DNA from: Nesterenkonia xinjiangensis | GTDB lineage: Bacteria > Actinomycetota > Actinomycetes > Actinomycetales > Micrococcaceae | Length of the DNA: 64,000 nt | Direction: 5' to 3' | Assembly: GCF_013410745.1 (NCBI RefSeq) | Contig: NZ_JACCFY010000001.1 | Coordinates: 2,976,001-3,040,000 of the forward strand | Translations under genes and position numbers: made by a program | Shown here: in pieces, positions 1-10,702 of the stretch | Layout: each line of letters begins with the position of its first letter | Numbering within the stretch: position 1 is the stretch's first letter | The notes under the pieces: generated by a model | The model's input: the letters and a program-made list of their open reading frames with translations, nothing else | Databases searched by the model: none | What the model was told of the DNA's origin: nothing

Positions 1-1
1 G

Positions 2-307
2 AGGGCCGCGCAGATCCCGGGCTACCGCGTGGGCGGCAAGACCGGCACGGGGCAGGCCGCCGGAGAGGGGGGAGGCTTCGACGGGCATACGACGTCCTTC
101 ATCGGCGTCGCACCGCTGGACGACCCGCAGTATCTGGTGTCCGTGACCGTGCACCGCCCGCAGGGCAACTGGCGGGACTGGACGGTGGCCGACACGTTCT
201 CCGATGTGATGTCCTACGTGCTGAGCACAAGGAACGTCCCGCCCTCCGGAGAGGAGTCGGAGGCCTACGACGCCTTCGTCGGTGACGATCAGGACAGGCC
301 ATGGTGA
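2..307 (+). CDS. ftsI: Penicillin-binding protein (FtsI/PBP2-3 family), 3' end only
   Basis: C-terminal 101 residues of a septal class B penicillin-binding protein (DD-transpeptidase); the gene begins before the window. The frame reads through the transpeptidase KTG box as GGKTGTGQAAG, then a typical late-domain stretch (TSFIGVAPLDDPQYLVSV) and a short variable tail before TGA at 305-307. In the family the KTG box forms part of the active-site wall that holds the D-Ala-D-Ala substrate. Its position directly before murE is the normal dcw order, which supports FtsI over other PBPs. The SxxK and SxN motifs lie outside the window, so catalytic integrity cannot be judged. Confidence 0.85.
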   Translation, partial: RAAQIPGYRVGGKTGTGQAAGEGGGFDGHTTSFIGVAPLDDPQYLVSVTVHRPQGNWRDWTVADTFSDVMSYVLSTRNVPPSGEESEAYDAFVGDDQDRPW

Positions 308-320
308 GCGCCGCGATGAT

Positions 321-340
321 CATCCGATGACCCTCGGATG
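321..340. repeat. Stem-loop between ftsI and murE
   Basis: Perfect 7-bp inverted repeat CATCCGA / TCGGATG around a 6-nt loop, 14 bp after the ftsI stop codon. There is no T-run, so it is a weak terminator or processing hairpin at best. It lies in the 174-bp ftsI-murE gap, which may also hold a murE promoter; I see no convincing -35/-10 pair there. Confidence 0.4.
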
Positions 341-481
341 ACAGCCGGAAGGGCAGCTCCGCGCAGGTCACCGGCGGTGTCACCGATGTCGCATTCTGAG
401 CTGCCCACCGGAGCTGCGGTGTCGTGATAGAACTTTCAACGGTCCAGCCCATCTGCCCCCTCCACCGGAACGAGAGACTCG

Positions 482-2215
482 ATGCCCACCCCAGACGCCA
501 CGCTCTCCATCGCGGAGCAGGACAGCGTGTTCAGGCCCCGGAAGGTGCACGGCACCACTGTGGGCGTGCTCACCGAGGAGCTGCAGGCGGCCGGCTATGA
601 GCCGCTGCTGACACCTGTGGGGCGTCGCGAGCACGAGACGCGGCTGAGCGGAGCCGCCATGAACCCCCAGGCCGTCGGACCCGGGGACCTGTTCGTGGCG
701 GTCAGCGGTGCTCGCGCGCACGGCGCGGACTACTCCCGGCAGGCCGTCGACGCCGGCGCCGCGGCGGTGCTCACCGATGCCGCAGGGGTGGACCGTGTCC
801 GGCATCAGGTGGGCTACCGAGTCCCGGTGCTGCAGGTGCAGCGCGTCCGCGAGGCCGTCGGACCGGCCGCCGCGGTCATCTACGGGAACACCGCGGCCTC
901 CGAGCCGGCGCTGTTCGGGGTGACCGGCACCAACGGCAAGACCACCACCACCTACTTCCTGCGCTCGCTCCTCGAGGAGCTGCACCGTCCGCGAGGCCAG
1001 CACACCGGGCTGATCGGCACCATCGAGATCAGCGCGGGCCAAGACGCCATCCCCTCCCAGCTGACCACCCCGGAGGCGGTCCAGCTGCACAGTCTCATGG
1101 CGTTGTTCCGGGAGCGTGGCATCGCCGCGGCCGCCATGGAGGTGTCCTCACATGCCATCAGCTATCGGCGTACCGCGGGCCTGTACTACGACGTCGCCGG
1201 ATTCACCAACCTCACGCAGGACCATCTGGATCTGCACGGCACGATGGAGGAGTACTTCGCGGCCAAGGCGGAGCTCTTCACCCGTCGTCGCACGCGGACC
1301 TCGGTGATCACCGTGGACGACCCCTGGGGCCACCAGATGGCCTCGGTGGCCACCGGTCGCGTAGTCACTCTGGCGACTGCTGGGCAGGCCGCGGAGGTGG
1401 ACTGGCAGGTCGTCGACGTCGAGCCTGACGGGATGGGGCACCGCTTCACGCTGCATCACGCCCGCAGCGGTGAGCGCCTCCGGACCCGTACGGGCCTGCC
1501 CGGGCTGTTTAACGTCTCCAACGCGGCACTTGCGGCCGTCATGGTCCTGGAGGCGCCTGATGCCCCCTATGGGCGACAGGAGGTGGCCGAGGCCCTCCAG
1601 GAGCGCGACCCCTTCACGATCAGCGTGCCGGGTCGCATGCAGGTCCTGTGTGAGGCGCCGGCGGCGATCGTGGACTTCGCCCACAACCCCGACGCGATGA
1701 TCCGGACCCTGGACGCGGCCGCCGCGACGAAGGGAGAGGGCCGGATCATCCTGGTCATCGGCGCCGCGGGGGAGCGGGATCGCAGCAAGCGCCCCACGAT
1801 GGGGGCGATCGCAGTCCGCATGGCCGATCATGTGATCATCAGCGACGATGATCCCCACGGGGAGGACCCGGCGCAGATCCGCGCCGAGGTGATGGCCGGT
1901 GCCCGAGAGGCCGTGGAGTCAGGCGGCCTCACCACGCAGCTGGAGGAGATCGCCCCGCGCGCCGAGGCGATCGAGCGCGCCGTCGCCGCGGCCTCTCCCG
2001 AGGACACCGTCATACTGGCCGGGCGTGGCCACGAGGTGCACCAGGACTTCGCCGGGGAGCACCGCCCGATCGATGACCGGGTGGAGCTGAGCGAGGCGCT
2101 GCTCCGGCACGGCCACTCCCCATGGGAGATCATGGACTCCACCGTGCGGCAGAGCAGCCTCCAGACCGACGGCGTCCGGAACAGTCCACCCCAGCAGTCC
2201 GACGACCATGGGTGA
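482..2215 (+). CDS. murE: UDP-N-acetylmuramoyl-tripeptide synthetase MurE
   Basis: Cytoplasmic ATP-dependent ligase adding the third amino acid to UDP-MurNAc-L-Ala-D-Glu (577 aa; family usually about 490-540, with extra length at both ends here). The three Mur-ligase domains are in order; the ATP loop GTNGKTTTT is at residues 149-157 and the lysine expected to be carbamylated lies in the EYFAAKAELF stretch. The substrate-selecting motif that reads DNPR in diaminopimelate enzymes is D-D-P-H here (residues 456-459, after S454-D455), which fits an L-Lys-adding rather than a DAP-adding enzyme; this is inference. Start ATG 482 follows a weak GGAACGAGAG. murF follows after 60 bp. Confidence 0.93.
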   Translation: MPTPDATLSIAEQDSVFRPRKVHGTTVGVLTEELQAAGYEPLLTPVGRREHETRLSGAAMNPQAVGPGDLFVAVSGARAHGADYSRQAVDAGAAAVLTDAAGVDRVRHQVGYRVPVLQVQRVREAVGPAAAVIYGNTAASEPALFGVTGTNGKTTTTYFLRSLLEELHRPRGQHTGLIGTIEISAGQDAIPSQLTTPEAVQLHSLMALFRERGIAAAAMEVSSHAISYRRTAGLYYDVAGFTNLTQDHLDLHGTMEEYFAAKAELFTRRRTRTSVITVDDPWGHQMASVATGRVVTLATAGQAAEVDWQVVDVEPDGMGHRFTLHHARSGERLRTRTGLPGLFNVSNAALAAVMVLEAPDAPYGRQEVAEALQERDPFTISVPGRMQVLCEAPAAIVDFAHNPDAMIRTLDAAAATKGEGRIILVIGAAGERDRSKRPTMGAIAVRMADHVIISDDDPHGEDPAQIRAEVMAGAREAVESGGLTTQLEEIAPRAEAIERAVAAASPEDTVILAGRGHEVHQDFAGEHRPIDDRVELSEALLRHGHSPWEIMDSTVRQSSLQTDGVRNSPPQQSDDHG

Positions 2216-2275
2216 CGCCGCCCGCCGCCGCACCGCACTGCCCGCCACGACCCCACAGATCGGACCCGAGACAGC

Positions 2276-3735
<1,460 letters not shown>

Positions 3736-3742
<7 letters not shown>

Positions 3743-4842
3743 CAGTGGTGATCGGCTCGGTCCTGGGCCTGATCCTGACCCTCCTCGGCACCCCGCTGTT
3801 CATCCGGCTGCTGGTGAAGCGCAGCTACGGCCAGTTCATCCGGGACGACGGTCCGACCTCGCATCACGTCAAGCGGGGAACACCGACCATGGGCGGCGCG
3901 GTCATCGTGCTGGCCGTGGTGGTCGCCTATTTCGTGACGCACCTGTTCCTGGTGCTGACCCGTGAGCAGACCACCGGACCGACCGCCTCGGGCATGCTCC
4001 TGCTGCTGCTCATGGTCGGCATGGGCCTGGTGGGCTTCGCCGACGACTTCGCGAAGATCAGCAGGAAGCAGTCCCTGGGTCTGACCCCATGGGCGAAGAT
4101 CACCGGCCAGGCCGTGGTCGGTGTGCTCTTCGCGGTGCTCGCGCTGAACTTCCCTGACCCCCGCGGGATCACTCCCGGCTCCACGGCGATCTCCTTCGTC
4201 CGGGAGACCGCTCTGGACCTCGCCTTCGCGGGCCCGATCCTCGGGGCGATCCTGTTCGTGATCTGGGCCAACGTCATCGCCACGGCGACCACCAACGGAG
4301 TGAACCTCACCGACGGACTCGACGGCCTGGCCGCCGGCGCCACGGCCATGGTCACCGCCGCCTACACGATCATGTCGATCTGGCAGTCGAACCAGTCCTG
4401 CGGCGGAGTCCGTGCAGTCGACGCGGTCTGCTACCAGGTGCGAGACCCCATGGACCTGGCTCTGCTGGCAGGCATCGTCACCGGCGCGCTGATCGGATTC
4501 CTGTGGTGGAACACGTCTCCTGCGAAGATCTTCATGGGTGACACCGGATCTCTGGCGCTGGGCGGTGCGCTGGCCGCCTTCGCGATCCTCAGCCACACCC
4601 AGCTGCTGTTCGTCATCCTCGGCGGACTCTTCGTCATCATCACCCTTTCGGTGATCATCCAGGTCGGATTCTTCAAGATCTCCGGGGGGCGTCGCGTGTT
4701 CCTGATGGCGCCGCTGCAGCACCATTTCGAGCTCAAGGGCTGGGCCGAGGTCACCGTGGTGGTCCGCTTCTGGATCATCGGCGCTCTGACCGTCGGCATG
4801 GGCATGGCCGTCTTCTACGGCGAGTGGGTGCTCACGCAGTGA
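3736..4842 (+). CDS. mraY: Phospho-N-acetylmuramoyl-pentapeptide transferase MraY
   Basis: Integral membrane enzyme that transfers phospho-MurNAc-pentapeptide to undecaprenyl phosphate, forming lipid I. It is 368 aa with about ten hydrophobic segments. Family signatures are all visible: the aspartate pair in GFADDFAKI, NLTDGLDGLAAG, FMGDTGSLALGG and the C-terminal MAPLQHHFELKGW. The GTG start at 3736 lies inside the end of murF. The stop codon overlaps the start chosen for murD in a GTGA arrangement, so translational coupling is likely. Confidence 0.95.
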
Positions 4843-6509
4843 GCGGGGCGCTCCACCCCCCGGCACCTCAGGAGCAGGGGGCGCCACAGGATCGTCGGCT
4901 CCCGGTCGTCCGTCCCGACCTCCTCGGCTGGGACGCTGGCTGGGAGGGTCTGCGCGTGGTGGTGACCGGGCTGGGCGTCTCGGGCTTCGCGGCCGCGGAC
5001 ACCTTGGCCGAGCTCGGAGCCCGGGTCGTCGTCGTCGACAGCGGGACGGGCGAGGCCCAGCGGAGGTACGCCGAGACCCTGGAGCTCGTCGGCGTGGTCG
5101 AGGTCCTGCTCGGCGCCGGACACACCGCCGAGCTGCCCGCCGTGGAGGGCGAGCCTGCCGAGCTGGTCGTCACGTCCCCGGGCTGGAGGCCCGATGCGCC
5201 GATCATCGCCGCAGCGCTGCGGCAGCAGGTGCCGGTCTGGTCCGAGGTGGAGCTGGCCTGGCGCCTCGGGGCACGGCCCGGGGCCCGGCAGCCGGAGTGG
5301 CTGGTGCTCACCGGCACCAACGGCAAGACCACCACGGTGGGTCTGCTGGAATCGATGCTGCGGGCCGACGGCCGCCGTGCTGTGGCCTGCGGCAATGTCG
5401 GCACGCCGGTGCTGGACGCCATCCGTGACCCCGAGGGCTTCGAGACGCTGGCGGTCGAGCTCTCGAGCTTCCAGCTGCATTACACCGAGCTGCTCGATCC
5501 GGTGGCCTCTGCCGTGCTGAACATCGCCGCCGACCACGTGGACTGGCACGGAGGGTTCGAGCAGTACCGGGCGGACAAGGCACGGATCTTCGAGAACACC
5601 CGAGTCGCCTGCGTGTACAACGCGGAGGACCTCGCCACCGAGCAGATGGTGGCCGAGGCCGATGTCCAGGAGGGCTGCCGGGCGATCGGATTCACCACGG
5701 CCACGCCCGGCCCCTCCATGCTGGGTGTGGTGGATGACGTCCTGGTGGATCGCGCCTTCCTCGCGGAACGACACCGCCAGGCCCTAGAGATCGGCCAGCT
5801 GGCCGACTTCGGTCCCATGGCGCCTCAGCACCTGGTGGCCAATGCGCTGGCCGCGGCCGCTCTGGCGCGCGCCGCCGGAGTCTCCCCGGAGGCCGTCCGC
5901 GAGGGCATCCGTGCCTATGAACCGGGGGAGCATCGGATCCAGCCGGTGGCGAAGTCCCAGGACGTGCTGTGGGTCAACGACACCAAGGCCACGAACCCGC
6001 ATGCCGCGGCGGCCTCGCTGAAGAGCTTCCAGGACGTCGTCTGGATCGCCGGAGGGCTGCCCAAGGGTGTCGTCTACGACGAGCTCGTCGTTGAGGTGGC
6101 CCCGCGGCTCAGGCAGGTCATCCTGCTGGGCAGGGACTCTTCCCAGCTGAGATCCAGCCTGGAGCGACACGCGCCCGGCGTGCCGGTGGTCGGTGGACGC
6201 GTGGGGGATGATGGGGGCGGCGGCCCGCTCCCTGCGCTGGAGCGGCGGCTCCGTGGAGAGGACGGCGCCGACGCGATGCGCGCCGCCGTCGAGGCGGCCG
6301 TTGAGCGGGCGGAGCCGGACCAGACCGTCCTGCTGGCTCCCGCCGCAGCGTCGATGGACCAGTTCGCCTCCTACGGGGCGCGCGGTGAGGCCTTCATCGA
6401 GGCGGTCGCCGCGCTCATGGACCGGCGCCACGCCGGCGAGGCCCGGCTGGGCCGGCCGGGGCCGGCGCACGCGGAACAGGCTGAGCAGGAGCGGACCGAG
6501 GACCGCTGA
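4839..6509 (+). CDS. murD: UDP-MurNAc-L-Ala:D-Glu ligase MurD
   Basis: Cytoplasmic ligase adding D-Glu to UDP-MurNAc-L-Ala. The Rossmann-like N-terminal domain (VVVTGLGVSGFAAADTL, about 40-57) is followed by the ATP loop GTNGKTTT (159-166) and the C-terminal domain with NDTKATNPHAAAASL and LLAPAAASMDQF. At 556 aa it is longer than usual (about 450-500) because of an N-terminal extension of about 35 residues and a loop near residues 450-485. I chose GTG 4839 because it overlaps the mraY stop in the common GTGA pattern; an in-frame GTG at 4824 is possible. ftsW follows after 28 bp. Confidence 0.92.
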   Translation: MSGALHPPAPQEQGAPQDRRLPVVRPDLLGWDAGWEGLRVVVTGLGVSGFAAADTLAELGARVVVVDSGTGEAQRRYAETLELVGVVEVLLGAGHTAELPAVEGEPAELVVTSPGWRPDAPIIAAALRQQVPVWSEVELAWRLGARPGARQPEWLVLTGTNGKTTTVGLLESMLRADGRRAVACGNVGTPVLDAIRDPEGFETLAVELSSFQLHYTELLDPVASAVLNIAADHVDWHGGFEQYRADKARIFENTRVACVYNAEDLATEQMVAEADVQEGCRAIGFTTATPGPSMLGVVDDVLVDRAFLAERHRQALEIGQLADFGPMAPQHLVANALAAAALARAAGVSPEAVREGIRAYEPGEHRIQPVAKSQDVLWVNDTKATNPHAAAASLKSFQDVVWIAGGLPKGVVYDELVVEVAPRLRQVILLGRDSSQLRSSLERHAPGVPVVGGRVGDDGGGGPLPALERRLRGEDGADAMRAAVEAAVERAEPDQTVLLAPAAASMDQFASYGARGEAFIEAVAALMDRRHAGEARLGRPGPAHAEQAEQERTEDR

Positions 6510-6537
6510 GGAGAGCACCACGGATCAGGAGGACGGC

Positions 6538-8115
6538 ATGGACGACCGACGACCCCGTCTCCCCTCCGTCAGGCGGCCCGCATCATCGGCTCCCGACTCG
6601 CGTCCGGAGGCGGCCCCTGCCGAGCACGGGCCGACCACGGCCGCGGATGCGGAGGACGCCGCAGCAGGCGCCTCCCGTCCGGCCGCGGAGCCCTCCCCGG
6701 AGGAGCTGCGCAGCCGCATCCACGTCGTCGAGACCGCCGGGCCCGACGCAGGAGGCGTGACGGAGGCGCAGGCGCCCGCCGGGGAGCCCGGCGGATGGAA
6801 GGTCGAGCGTGCCTCCCGCTGGTCCGGCAGGATCCGCCGCTTCTGGCGCTTCACGGAGGGCGGCAGCGCCCACACCAACTTCTGGCTCGTGCTCGGCTCC
6901 ACCCTGGCACTGACCGCCATCGGACTGACCATGGTGCTCTCCTCCTCCTCGGTGGACGCCTTCGGAAACTCCGGAAGCTCCTTCACCCTGTTCATCCGCC
7001 AGGCGATGTGGGCCGGAGTCGGGCTGATCGGCATGTTCCTGATCTCCCGGCTGCCCGACCGTGCCCTGGGCCTGTTCGGCTGGGTGCTGATGATCTTCTC
7101 CGGGCTGCTGCTGGCGCTGGTCGTCTTCACCCCGCTGGGGCATGAGGTCAACGGCTCCAAGAACTGGCTTCGCCTGGGCCCGGTCCAGGGACAGCCCTCG
7201 GAGCTGGCCAAACTCGCGTTGGTCCTGTGGGGCGCGGCGGTGCTGACCCGGAAGGGACGACTGGTCCGGCAGTTCGTCCACTGGGTCATGCCGCTGGTGC
7301 TGCCCGGTGCCCTGTCGATCCTGGTGCTGGTCCTGCTTGGTGGTGACCTGGGCACGAGCCTGATCATCCTGCTGATGGTGGGCACGCTGCTGTTCACCGT
7401 CGGCGTCTCCTGGCGCTACTTCGCGGTGACCGCGGTCTCCGCCGTCGTCGCCGTCCTGCTCCTGGCCTGGACGAGTTCCAACCGGCTCTTCCGCATCCAG
7501 GCCTGGCTGGGCATGAACTGTGACCACGCCTCGGACCCTTGCCACCAGTCCCAGCAGGGCATCTACGCGCTGGCCACCGGCGGCTTCTGGGGCGTGGGCC
7601 TGGGCCAGTCCCGGCAGAAGTGGCACTACATCCCTGAGGTGGAGAACGACTTCATCCTCACGATCCTCGGCGAAGAGCTGGGACTGTTGGGCACCCTGGT
7701 GGTCCTGCTGCTCTTCGGCGCGCTGATCCTGGGGATCTTCCGGGTCGCCACCAACACCACGGACCGCTTCGCCCGGCTGGCGTGCATGGGCATCGCCGCC
7801 TGGCTGGTGGGCCAGGCGTTCATCAACATCGGGATGGTCACCGGTCTGCTGCCGGTCATCGGGGTGCCTCTGCCGTTCATCTCCTATGGCGGATCCGCGC
7901 TGACCTGTGCCCTGCTGGCGGTCGGGGTGGTGCTGAACTTCGCGCACCGACGACGCCGCGAGGATCGCGATCGGGGCCATGCTGGACCCGAAGAGACTCG
8001 AACAGGGGAGAGCCGCACCTCCTCTCGCGTGGCCCGCTCCCGGGTCCCGGAACCCAGTCCAGAACGGAGTCGGCGTCCTGCCGGCCAGAACAGGAAGAAG
8101 GCCGTCTCTCCATGA
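6538..8115 (+). CDS. ftsW: Septal SEDS peptidoglycan polymerase FtsW
   Basis: SEDS-family glycosyltransferase that polymerises lipid II at the septum together with the class B PBP encoded by ftsI upstream. It is 525 aa: a Pro/Ala/Glu-rich cytoplasmic tail of about 110 residues, then ten membrane segments starting near NFWLVLGSTLALTAIGL. The family's essential extracellular aspartate is present in PEVENDFILTILGEE, and the C-terminal GVPLPFISYGGS is intact. Start ATG 6538 has a strong AGGAGG six bases upstream; the frame extends further up but into murD. The stop overlaps the murG start as ATGA. Confidence 0.94.
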   Translation: MDDRRPRLPSVRRPASSAPDSRPEAAPAEHGPTTAADAEDAAAGASRPAAEPSPEELRSRIHVVETAGPDAGGVTEAQAPAGEPGGWKVERASRWSGRIRRFWRFTEGGSAHTNFWLVLGSTLALTAIGLTMVLSSSSVDAFGNSGSSFTLFIRQAMWAGVGLIGMFLISRLPDRALGLFGWVLMIFSGLLLALVVFTPLGHEVNGSKNWLRLGPVQGQPSELAKLALVLWGAAVLTRKGRLVRQFVHWVMPLVLPGALSILVLVLLGGDLGTSLIILLMVGTLLFTVGVSWRYFAVTAVSAVVAVLLLAWTSSNRLFRIQAWLGMNCDHASDPCHQSQQGIYALATGGFWGVGLGQSRQKWHYIPEVENDFILTILGEELGLLGTLVVLLLFGALILGIFRVATNTTDRFARLACMGIAAWLVGQAFINIGMVTGLLPVIGVPLPFISYGGSALTCALLAVGVVLNFAHRRRREDRDRGHAGPEETRTGESRTSSRVARSRVPEPSPERSRRPAGQNRKKAVSP

Positions 8116-9221
8116 GCACACCCTCTGTGGTCCTCGCCGGCGGCGGCACCGCCGGCCACGTCAGCCCGATGATCGCCGTCGCCCGAGCCGTGGAGCGGCT
8201 CGCGCCCCAGGCGCTGGTGGCGATGATCGGCACCGAAACAGGGCTGGAGACGCGTCTGGTGCCGGAGGCAGGATATGCGTTGGAGACCATCGAGAAGGTC
8301 CCCATGCCCCGGCGGCCCTCGCGGGACCTGGTGCGCTTCCCCGGACGATTCCGGAAGGCGGTCGACGACGCCGCCGCGATCCTCACCGCCCGGGACGCCG
8401 ATGTGGTCATCGGTGTCGGGGGATACGTGTGCACTCCTGTCTATCTCGCGGCCCGGCGTCTGGGAGTGCCGGTGGTCATCCACGAGGCCAACGCCCGGCC
8501 CGGTCTGGCGAACCGCCTGGGCTCCCGGCTGGCGACGTTCAGCGGTGTGGCCTTCGAGGGCACCCCGCTCAAGGGAGCCCGGTGGGTGGGCATGCCGATG
8601 TCCCGGGAGATCTCCCAGCTCGACCGCTCCGCAGCGCGCGAGAGGGCGCGCCGTGAGCTGGCCCTGGATCCGGACCAGGTGACGCTGGTGGTCACCGGAG
8701 GCTCCTCGGGCGCGGCTTCGGTCAACCGAGCGGTCGCCGACTCGCTCGACGAGCTGCTGGCCACCGGGGCCCAGGTGCTGCACCTGACCGGCCGGGACAA
8801 GATCGTGCGTGACGAGTCCGGGGTGCCCGTGGCGCGTGAGGGGTATCATCAGCGCGAGTACCTCGACGGGATGCAGCAGGCCTATGCGGCCGCGGACCTC
8901 ATCGTCGCCCGGTCCGGGGCGGCCACCGTCTGCGAGATCGCTGCGGTGGGCTTGCCGGCGGTCTTCGTCCCGCTGCCCATCGGCAACGGTGAGCAGGAGC
9001 TCAACGCCCGAGAGCTCGTCGACGCCGGAGGGGCTCTGCTGGTCAAGGACGAGCACTTCACCAAGGACTGGATCAGGCGCAATGTGGCCCCGCTGCTGGC
9101 CGACCCGCGACTGCTGCGCACCATGGAGGGCCACGCCGCCGAGCGAGGGATCACCGACGCCGACGAACGCATGGCCCGGGCCGCGCTGGACGCCGCAGGA
9201 CGCGGGGAGGGAGAGCGATGA
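8112..9221 (+). CDS. murG: UDP-GlcNAc:undecaprenyl-PP-MurNAc-pentapeptide transferase MurG
   Basis: Peripheral membrane GT28 glycosyltransferase that converts lipid I to lipid II (369 aa). The N-terminal glycine loop GGGTAGHVSP sits at residues 10-19, HEANARPGLANR marks the acceptor domain, and the UDP-GlcNAc site appears as ARSGAATVCEIAAVGLPAVF followed by PLPIGNGEQELNA. In this family the last stretch usually reads AxxDHQxxNA; here D-H-Q is replaced by G-E-Q, seen also in other actinobacteria as far as I recall. ATGA overlaps occur at both ends, with ftsW and murC, indicating a tightly coupled operon. Confidence 0.94.
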   Translation: MSTPSVVLAGGGTAGHVSPMIAVARAVERLAPQALVAMIGTETGLETRLVPEAGYALETIEKVPMPRRPSRDLVRFPGRFRKAVDDAAAILTARDADVVIGVGGYVCTPVYLAARRLGVPVVIHEANARPGLANRLGSRLATFSGVAFEGTPLKGARWVGMPMSREISQLDRSAARERARRELALDPDQVTLVVTGGSSGAASVNRAVADSLDELLATGAQVLHLTGRDKIVRDESGVPVAREGYHQREYLDGMQQAYAAADLIVARSGAATVCEIAAVGLPAVFVPLPIGNGEQELNARELVDAGGALLVKDEHFTKDWIRRNVAPLLADPRLLRTMEGHAAERGITDADERMARAALDAAGRGEGER

Positions 9222-10702
9222 GCGACGGAACCGTCTCTGAGGAGCCCATGCAGGAGCCGCTGACCCCCGCACAGCTGGGACGGGTCCATCTTCTGGGGCT
9301 GGCCGGTGTCGGCGTCTCGGCCGTGGCCCGTCTGCTGCAGGCCGCCGGGGTGCCGATCTCCGGCACGGACGGCAAGGAGCTGCCGGTGCTCGATGAGTTC
9401 CGCGCGGCAGGGGCCTCAGTGCGCGTGGGCTACCGTTCCGAGAACATCGCGTCCGTCGAGCGGGAGACCGGGGAGAGGATCAGCACGATCATCGCCTCAT
9501 CGGTCGCAGCCGAGGGCAACCCGGAGTACGACGAGGCCCAGCGCCGTGGCCTGCGCGTGCTGCACCGCTCCGAGGGGCTGGCCGCGGTGATGGTCGGACG
9601 CCGCTCCGTGGCGGTGGCCGGCACCCATGGCAAGACCACCACCTCGTCGATGACCACGGTGCTGCTGGAGCAGAGCGGACTGGAGCCGAGCTTCGCCGTG
9701 GGCGCGACGGTGGCCGGACTCGGCGTCAACGCGGCCTCTGGGGCGGGGGACTGGTTCGTGGCCGAGGCTGACGAGTCCGACGGGTCGCTGCTGAACTATC
9801 GCCCGGAGGTCGCGATCATCACGAACGTGGAGGCCGATCACCTGGACCATCACGGCACAGCCGAGGCCGTCCACCAGGTCTTCGTGGACTTCACCCAGCG
9901 CATCCTCGACGGCGGTGAGCTCATCATCTGCCGTGATGACTCCGGAGCCCGCCGACTGCTCGAGCAGGTCTCGTCCGACCTGACGGCCCGGGGCGTCACG
10001 GTGACGTCCTACGGGACGTCCTCGGAAGCGGATCTGCGCCTGGAGGGCCACGCCGAGGCGGCCGTCGGCGCGCTCGGGCAACGGTTCACCGTGCGCACCG
10101 GACAGGGGCCCGATGCCGAGCAGGCGCAGGTGAGTCTCGCCGTGCCGGGTCTGCACAACGCCATGAACGCGCTGGCAGCGCTGGCCGTGGGCCTGCGCGC
10201 TGGTCTGGACCTCCACGAGGGTGCCCAGGCGCTGGAGCACTTCCAGGGCGCCGCGCGGCGCTTCGACCACCGCGGCGAACACCGCGGTGTGCGGGTCTAC
10301 GACGACTACGCCCATCACCCGACGGAGGTCGCCGCCGTCCTGACGGCCGCTCGTTCCGCAGTGGGGGAGCAGGGCCGGGTCCACGTGGTCTTCCAGCCGC
10401 ACCTCTTCAGCCGGACGCAGCTCTTCGCCCAGGAATTCGCCCAGGCGTTGGCAGCTGCGGACACGGTGGCGGTGCTCGACATCTATCCGGCTCGGGAGGA
10501 GCCCATCGCCGGAGTGACCTCGGAGCTCATCGCCGAACCCCTGTTCGCCCGTGCCGGTGCCCCCGCAGGAGGACGGCTGGATCGTCGGGAGGCGGTCCGA
10601 GTCGTCGCAGGAGCAGCAGGTTCCGGGGACATCATCCTCACCCTCGGGGCCGGTGACGTCACCGCGCTGGGCCCTGACCTGGTGGAGGCGCTGCGAGGAT
10701 GA
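9218..10702 (+). CDS. murC: UDP-MurNAc:L-Ala ligase MurC
   Basis: First Mur ligase of the pathway, joining L-Ala to UDP-MurNAc (494 aa). The N-terminal nucleotide-sugar domain carries HLLGLAGVGVSAVARLL (about 24-40) and SGTD; the ATP loop GTHGKTTTSS is at 135-144; ADESDGS and NVEADHLDHHG follow, then the C-terminal domain with YDDYAHHPTEV and FQPHLFSRT. ATG 9218 overlaps the murG stop as ATGA; another ATG lies ten codons on (MQEPLTPAQLG) and gives a more typical N-terminus. The stop likewise overlaps the ftsQ start. Confidence 0.95.
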   Translation: MSDGTVSEEPMQEPLTPAQLGRVHLLGLAGVGVSAVARLLQAAGVPISGTDGKELPVLDEFRAAGASVRVGYRSENIASVERETGERISTIIASSVAAEGNPEYDEAQRRGLRVLHRSEGLAAVMVGRRSVAVAGTHGKTTTSSMTTVLLEQSGLEPSFAVGATVAGLGVNAASGAGDWFVAEADESDGSLLNYRPEVAIITNVEADHLDHHGTAEAVHQVFVDFTQRILDGGELIICRDDSGARRLLEQVSSDLTARGVTVTSYGTSSEADLRLEGHAEAAVGALGQRFTVRTGQGPDAEQAQVSLAVPGLHNAMNALAALAVGLRAGLDLHEGAQALEHFQGAARRFDHRGEHRGVRVYDDYAHHPTEVAAVLTAARSAVGEQGRVHVVFQPHLFSRTQLFAQEFAQALAAADTVAVLDIYPAREEPIAGVTSELIAEPLFARAGAPAGGRLDRREAVRVVAGAAGSGDIILTLGAGDVTALGPDLVEALRG

